Below, one piece after another: positions 60,608-64,000 of a DNA stretch of 64,000 nt (positions are counted from its first letter, which is position 1; every line of letters begins with the position of its first letter). The notes beneath the pieces were generated by a model. That model made no database searches, had not been told where the DNA came from, and saw only the letters and a list, made by a program, of their open reading frames with translations. A program made the translations under genes and the position numbers. The DNA comes from Schaalia sp. 19OD2882 (lineage in GTDB: Bacteria; Actinomycetota; Actinomycetes; Actinomycetales; Actinomycetaceae), in assembly GCF_018986735.1 (NCBI RefSeq), contig NZ_CP065521.1, positions 1,550,001 through 1,614,000 of the forward strand, written 5' to 3'.

Positions 60608-61276
60608 TTAGTCCCCTTTGATGACGCACGCCCACAGCACCCACTGGCCAGAGATCCATTTGCCTTGAATTTCTACCTCATGCTCATGATACGTGCTTTT
60701 CTGCACTGAGCGCTCATCGAACAACACATGCGGCGACGCATTAATGGTCCCCACGAGTGCGACCCGACCGTCATCGGCAAGTATGGGGGGTTTGGCGAGC
60801 GAAAAAGTGTAGCGGAGTCCGTGTTCCCAGCCACCTTTTTCGTAGACGTCCTTGATCGTTTCAATCCTGTTCTTGCAGAATTTGCAGGGGTTTCCTGAGA
60901 CTGCTTCGAGTTTCTCGGTGTCGCCCGTGTACCAGGAGTAGGCCAGCAGATCCAGGTAGTAGCGGATGAAGGCTTCTGCGCCTTCGACGCTGGGTTCCTT
61001 GGCGATGGCCGGCAGTACCGGTTCGACCATGTCAGGGTCCTCGGGCTGCAGCAAGTACCCGTTCGGGCCCACCACGTAACCACCGGACATCTGAACCTCA
61101 CCCGACTGGACACCACTGGTTGCAGAGTCCACTGAGCCCGCAGAATCACCACTCTGACCACCACCCGTGCCCTGACAGGCTGCCAGGCCCAGCAACCCCA
61201 CCACCACGCTGCACGCTGCTACCAAGGGTCCAGCACCGCGTCGAGCCAGCACCCTTGCCCCGCTCTCATTTGCCAT
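60608..61276 (-). CDS. DUF6318-type lipoprotein, complete copy 1
   Basis: A 222-residue lipoprotein with lipobox LGLAAC (Cys34), a Ser/Gly linker, GYVVGPNGYLLQPEDPDMVEP, the DUF6318-like core EAFIRYYLDLLAYSWYTGDTEKLEAVSG with NPCKFCKNRIETIKD, and a C-terminal strand set ending EIQGKWISGQWVLWAC. CXXC in CKFC may be a disulfide. Residues 1-140 are identical to copy 2 at 63060-63728; the rest differ. A TACTGT -10 lies 7 bases before the ATG. It probably acts on the outer face of the membrane with its partner protein. Confidence 0.72.
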   Translation of the reverse strand: MANESGARVLARRGAGPLVAACSVVVGLLGLAACQGTGGGQSGDSAGSVDSATSGVQSGEVQMSGGYVVGPNGYLLQPEDPDMVEPVLPAIAKEPSVEGAEAFIRYYLDLLAYSWYTGDTEKLEAVSGNPCKFCKNRIETIKDVYEKGGWEHGLRYTFSLAKPPILADDGRVALVGTINASPHVLFDERSVQKSTYHEHEVEIQGKWISGQWVLWACVIKGD

Positions 61277-61630
61277 GGCCCCTACAGTAGATACTCAAGG
61301 ACTCAAATGGAAGACAACTGAACAAATCCGTGGACAACCACCCCCACCGCGCCCGACCCGCCAGTGGACGAAACAGGTGTCCTGGCCGGTCACACCCAAG
61401 CAGGAAGCGTCAAGCCCTTGCAAGACCAGCGGGTTGGAACCGTCCCCGAAGCGGACCGGACCATGACAGCGGCCACCGCCCTACACAACCTCCCAGTCGG
61501 AGGGCACGAACGACGCACCTGTCGGTTCGGGCGGACACTGACCCCGAGCACGCCCCATGAACACCTCCTCCATCTGCTCAGGCGTGTAACACCAGAACCC
61601 AGAATGATCCACCAAATACGACGGAAGAGA
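60873..61630. repeat. left arm of a 758-bp inverted repeat
   Basis: Near-perfect inverted copy of 62706-63463. It covers the 3' end of the truncated partner gene, a 204-bp promoter spacer and the first 137 codons of the lipoprotein gene. Only a few mismatches are visible, all in the partner end. The outer edge is TTGCAG at 60873. Confidence 0.85.
61284..61289 (-). promoter_or_regulatory. -10 element of lipoprotein copy 1 (leaderless)
   Basis: TACTGT on the minus strand, 7 bases before the ATG at 61276; AGGGGCC in between is too close to act as a ribosome site. The same arrangement precedes copy 2. Confidence 0.45.
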
Positions 61631-61897
61631 ATCAAGCTCCTGCGCCACGGTCAACTCTGAAGATGCATGTTGAGAAAGGAGGCCGCCCGGTTCGGAGTTT
61701 TGCTGCTCAGCCCCAAGCTTGATCCGGCCATTGTCTCCAGTGCTTACATCCAGTATTGGATCATCAGCCCTTCCTCCATGGTCTCCCATCGGATCTGTCG
61801 TGCCATAAAGCGGAGGCAGGGAGATGAGTAAAGTTGAAGTAATTGCCAGTGACCTTGTGAGGAAAGGGATAATTCTTGGGTTCAGATGTAGATGCAC
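61481..61897 (-). pseudogene. truncated partner-protein cassette (silent, minus strand)
   Basis: 138 codons starting GTG after GAGGAGAAATGAC: a hydrophobic N-terminus (FLTRSLAITSTLLISLPPL), a variable acidic part and the conserved VDHSGFWCYTPEQM … GRARGQCPPEP, then a stop after SDWEVV, where the full copy continues into its PKD-like domain. It starts one base after the end of a promoterless lipoprotein fragment. It is AT-richer than the rest of the window. Probably not expressed here. Confidence 0.6.
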
Positions 61898-61898
61898 G

Positions 61899-62171
61899 TC
61901 ATTTCTCCTCGATAACGCATCCCCATAGGATCCATTTTCCAGAAATCCACTTGCTTTGAATTTCAATCTGATGTTCCTGAGGTCCCCGGCGATCAATTGC
62001 GTGATTCTTGAAGAGGACATGGGGAGATGCCTGCAGAGTTCCGATTAGCGCAATTCTTCCGCCATTGCCGAGGATTGAACGTTCGGACGGCGAAAGACTA
62101 TATCGTAGACCGTGGACCCACCCACCCCTTGAGTAAACATTTTTGATTGCCTCAATCCCACCTTTGCAGAA
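61899..62171 (-). pseudogene. silent C-terminal lipoprotein block (minus strand)
   Basis: An intact 90-codon frame without start or promoter. It begins FCKGGIEAIKNVYSRGGW and ends SKWISGKWILWGCVIEEK, i.e. exactly the C-terminal part of the DUF6318-type lipoprotein from the CXXC motif on. It is a third sequence version of that half. The frame is undamaged, so it could serve as a recombination donor. Confidence 0.65.
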
Positions 62172-62428
62172 TTGAAACGATCAAGGATCGTCTACACAAA
62201 AGGCGGCTGGGAACACGGACTCCGCTACCGCTTCTCAAAGAGCGAACGCCCAATCCTGGCCAATGACGGGAGGGTCGCATTTGTCGGAACGATTCATGCC
62301 TCACCGCACGTCACATTCAGAGATCGCTCGATAAGGAAGAGGCGTACCACGAGTACGATGTGGAGCTTCAAGGCAAATGGATCTCCGGGCAGTGGGTGCT
62401 TCGAGCTTGCATCATTGAGGATGAATGA
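62165..62428 (+). pseudogene. silent C-terminal lipoprotein block (plus strand), frameshifted
   Basis: Fourth version of the lipoprotein C-terminal half, read outward from the array centre: RIETIK, then GGWEHGLRYRFSKSERPILANDGRVAFVGTIHASPHVTF and YDVELQGKWISGQWVL. Two frame changes (an extra base near 62194 and a missing one near 62342) break it. It shares its first bases head-to-head with the minus-strand block. Confidence 0.6.
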
Positions 62429-62429
62429 A

Positions 62430-62855
62430 ATGCGGCTCATGAAGTGTCGAATAACATGGGTCGACTGGAAGCGAGCGCTTGCGATCGTTTCGACAGTGGG
62501 TATGCTCCTTGTCTTAGCTGAAGATGGGCCGGGTCCAGATAGTTCAGGAAATGCGGGCAGTTCTGGCACGGGGTTGGAGTCAGAGGTGGGTGACAATGGT
62601 GATCTCAGTGTCAAAGGAACCCAGTGGGAGTCGAGGGCCAGCGACCCCGACTTCTCGCTTTTGGGTCTTGGAGTACCGTCCGCTTCTGAGAGTCCTGTGT
62701 TGGAGTCTCTTCCGTCGTATTTGGTGGATCATTCTGGGTTCTGGTGTTACACGCCTGAGCAGATGGAGGAGGTGTTCATGGGGCGTGCTCGGGGTCAGTG
62801 TCCGCCCGAGCCGGCAGGTGCGTCGTTCGTGCTCTCCGACTGGGAGGTTGTGTAG
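62430..62855 (+). pseudogene. truncated partner-protein cassette (silent, plus strand)
   Basis: 141 codons starting ATG one base after the preceding lipoprotein fragment. Hydrophobic N-terminus (ALAIVSTVGMLLVLAEDG), variable acidic part, then the conserved VDHSGFWCYTPEQM … GRARGQCPPEP and a stop after SDWEVV. Mirror image of the minus-strand truncated cassette. The PKD-like domain is missing. Confidence 0.6.
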
Positions 62856-63463
62856 GGCGGTGGCCGCTGTCATGGTCCGGTCCGCTTCGGGGACGGTTCC
62901 AACCCGCTGGTCTTGCAAGGGCTTGACGCTTCCTGCTTGGGTGTGACCGGCCAGGACACCTGTTTCGTCCACTGGCGGGTCGGGCGCGGTGGGGGTGGTT
63001 GTCCACGGATTTGTTCAGTTGTCTTCCATTTGAGTCCTTGAGTATCTACTGTAGGGGCCATGGCAAATGAGAGCGGGGCAAGGGTGCTGGCTCGACGCGG
63101 TGCTGGACCCTTGGTAGCAGCGTGCAGCGTGGTGGTGGGGTTGCTGGGCCTGGCAGCCTGTCAGGGCACGGGTGGTGGTCAGAGTGGTGATTCTGCGGGC
63201 TCAGTGGACTCTGCAACCAGTGGTGTCCAGTCGGGTGAGGTTCAGATGTCCGGTGGTTACGTGGTGGGCCCGAACGGGTACTTGCTGCAGCCCGAGGACC
63301 CTGACATGGTCGAACCGGTACTGCCGGCCATCGCCAAGGAACCCAGCGTCGAAGGCGCAGAAGCCTTCATCCGCTACTACCTGGATCTGCTGGCCTACTC
63401 CTGGTACACGGGCGACACCGAGAAACTCGAAGCAGTCTCAGGAAACCCCTGCAAATTCTGCAA
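62706..63463. repeat. right arm of a 758-bp inverted repeat
   Basis: Near-perfect inverted copy of 60873-61630, ending at CTGCAA in the CKFCK codons. The arms are 1,075 bp apart and their symmetry point is near 62168. Confidence 0.85.
63047..63052 (+). promoter_or_regulatory. -10 element of lipoprotein copy 2 (leaderless)
   Basis: TACTGT 7 bases before the ATG at 63060. TATCTA at 63043 is an alternative -10. Confidence 0.45.
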
Positions 63464-63728
63464 AGGCAGAATCAAATTGATCAAGCAACTATACGACAGC
63501 GGTGGCTGGGAACAAGGGTTATATTATCAACTCACTTTGAAAAGGGAGCCCGTTCTGGGAGATGATGGTCGAGTGGCATTCTTTGGGACAGCCAACGCTT
63601 CCCCTCACGTGACATTTGTGGATGGAGGGATTAAAAGAGTTCGCTCTCGAGACTATCGGGTCGAGATTCAAGGGAAATGGATCTCGGGCCAATGGACGCT
63701 ATGGGCATTCATAGTCGACAAGGACTGA
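63060..63728 (+). CDS. DUF6318-type lipoprotein, complete copy 2
   Basis: A 222-residue lipoprotein with the same lipobox LGLAAC and the same first 140 residues as copy 1. From the CKFC motif on it diverges: KGRIKLIKQLYDSGGWEQGLYYQLTLKREPVLGDDGRVAF, then a common end QGKWISGQWTLWAF. Constant head and variable tail imply replacement of the 3' half by recombination. The divergent part is AT-richer. It is followed after one base by a partner gene that leaves the window. Confidence 0.72.
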   Translation: MANESGARVLARRGAGPLVAACSVVVGLLGLAACQGTGGGQSGDSAGSVDSATSGVQSGEVQMSGGYVVGPNGYLLQPEDPDMVEPVLPAIAKEPSVEGAEAFIRYYLDLLAYSWYTGDTEKLEAVSGNPCKFCKGRIKLIKQLYDSGGWEQGLYYQLTLKREPVLGDDGRVAFFGTANASPHVTFVDGGIKRVRSRDYRVEIQGKWISGQWTLWAFIVDKD

Positions 63729-63729
63729 T

Positions 63730-64000
63730 ATGCAATTCTCGAAACAATTGTGGAACCTTCGGGGGATAAAGTTGACACTTTCGACTGTGATTACGCTAGG
63801 AGTACTCCTTCTTCCAACGCTTGGGGGGCCAGATTATGGCGACTCGGGCAGTGTGGATCACAGTGTTTCAAATTTGGACTCTGACGTCATCGATTCGCAT
63901 ACTGTCTCACTTGGGGGTGGGGAGCAATGGTCGCATTCGAACAATTCTGTCAGCCAATCCATATTTCCAGAGCCAACAACCTCCCCCGAAAACGCTTTCG
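63730..64000 (+). CDS. partner protein of lipoprotein copy 2 (3' end outside window)
   Basis: At least 90 codons from ATG: basic start MQFSKQLWNLRG, hydrophobic segment LTLSTVITLGVLLLPTLGG, then a Ser/Asp/Val-rich region. This is the same layout as the N-terminus of the other partner genes, but with different sequence. Whether the conserved core and PKD-like domain follow cannot be seen. Confidence 0.6.
   Translation, partial: MQFSKQLWNLRGIKLTLSTVITLGVLLLPTLGGPDYGDSGSVDHSVSNLDSDVIDSHTVSLGGGEQWSHSNNSVSQSIFPEPTTSPENAF

Noticed and set aside
59755..64000. The tandem cassettes as a CRISPR array or insertion sequence.
   Set aside because: Repeats are hundreds of bases long and coding, with no short regular repeat/spacer pattern and no transposase or terminal repeats.

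Overview
The window is a high-GC actinobacterial chromosome segment. Gene content and gene order recall mycobacteria: a polyprenyl synthase gene, an Rv2175c-like gene and pknL followed by aroG; rne, rplU, rpmA, obgE, proB, proA, nadD, rsfS and gpgP; recG, rsmD, coaD, sepIVA, DUF177 and rnc. The combination of NrfHA, cytochrome bd, PPi-dependent phosphofructokinase and DUF6318-type lipoproteins suggests a facultative or microaerophilic member of the Actinomycetaceae (Actinomyces/Schaalia-like). That placement is inference, not a database result.

Layout. 1-7 kb: two YbjN-family genes, the principal sigma factor (minus strand), a UspA-like protein, a polyprenyl diphosphate synthase, an Rv2175c-like DNA-binding protein and a PASTA Ser/Thr kinase. 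7-13 kb: DAHP synthase and PPi-phosphofructokinase (overlapping genes), a PlsC acyltransferase, and a DEDDh exonuclease/GIY-YIG protein. 13-21 kb: small membrane proteins, a sirtuin, an ArsR regulator coupled to a histidine-rich protein, a rhodanese, a GH114-like lipoprotein, AhpC/AhpF and a DUF4190/DUF4352-like protein. 21-22.3 kb: a decayed interval with a regulator pseudogene, a symmetric heptamer array and tRNA-Ala(GGC). 22.4-29 kb: gpgP-like gene, rsfS, nadD, proA, proB, obgE, rpmA, rplU. 29-36 kb: system II cytochrome c maturation genes and nrfHA, lying between rplU and rne. 36-39 kb: rne. 39-48.4 kb: cydAB, cydDC, a DevS-like histidine kinase overlapping cydC, and a DevR-like response regulator. 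48.4-59.4 kb: rnc, DUF177, sepIVA-like, coaD, rsmD, recG, DAK2-domain protein, rpmB, thiL, an rRNA methyltransferase, rplT, rpmI, infC. 59.7-64 kb: an AT-richer array of duplicated lipoprotein/partner-protein cassettes arranged as a large inverted repeat.

How the genes work together. The strongest system-level signal is a DevSR(DosSR)-type two-component system tied to anaerobic respiration. The kinase gene overlaps cydC, the regulator gene converges on it, and palindromes of the form GGGAC-N4-GTCCC (the core of the mycobacterial DosR box) lie upstream of devR, cydA (one perfect, one near-perfect, one half site) and nrfHA. This predicts one oxygen- or NO-responsive circuit controlling a high-affinity oxidase and ammonia-forming nitrite reductase.

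The second unusual region is the terminal cassette array. Two complete lipoprotein genes share an identical promoter and N-terminal half but have different C-terminal halves. Between them lie silent, promoterless C-terminal blocks, all joined at the same short sequence; this looks like a recombination-driven diversification locus. Other structures of note are a 104-bp element present twice, both times between convergent genes; an over-represented GACGAGGGCGG motif; and several predicted leaderless promoters with the same 7-nt spacing. No CRISPR array, insertion sequence transposase, prophage or rRNA operon was seen.
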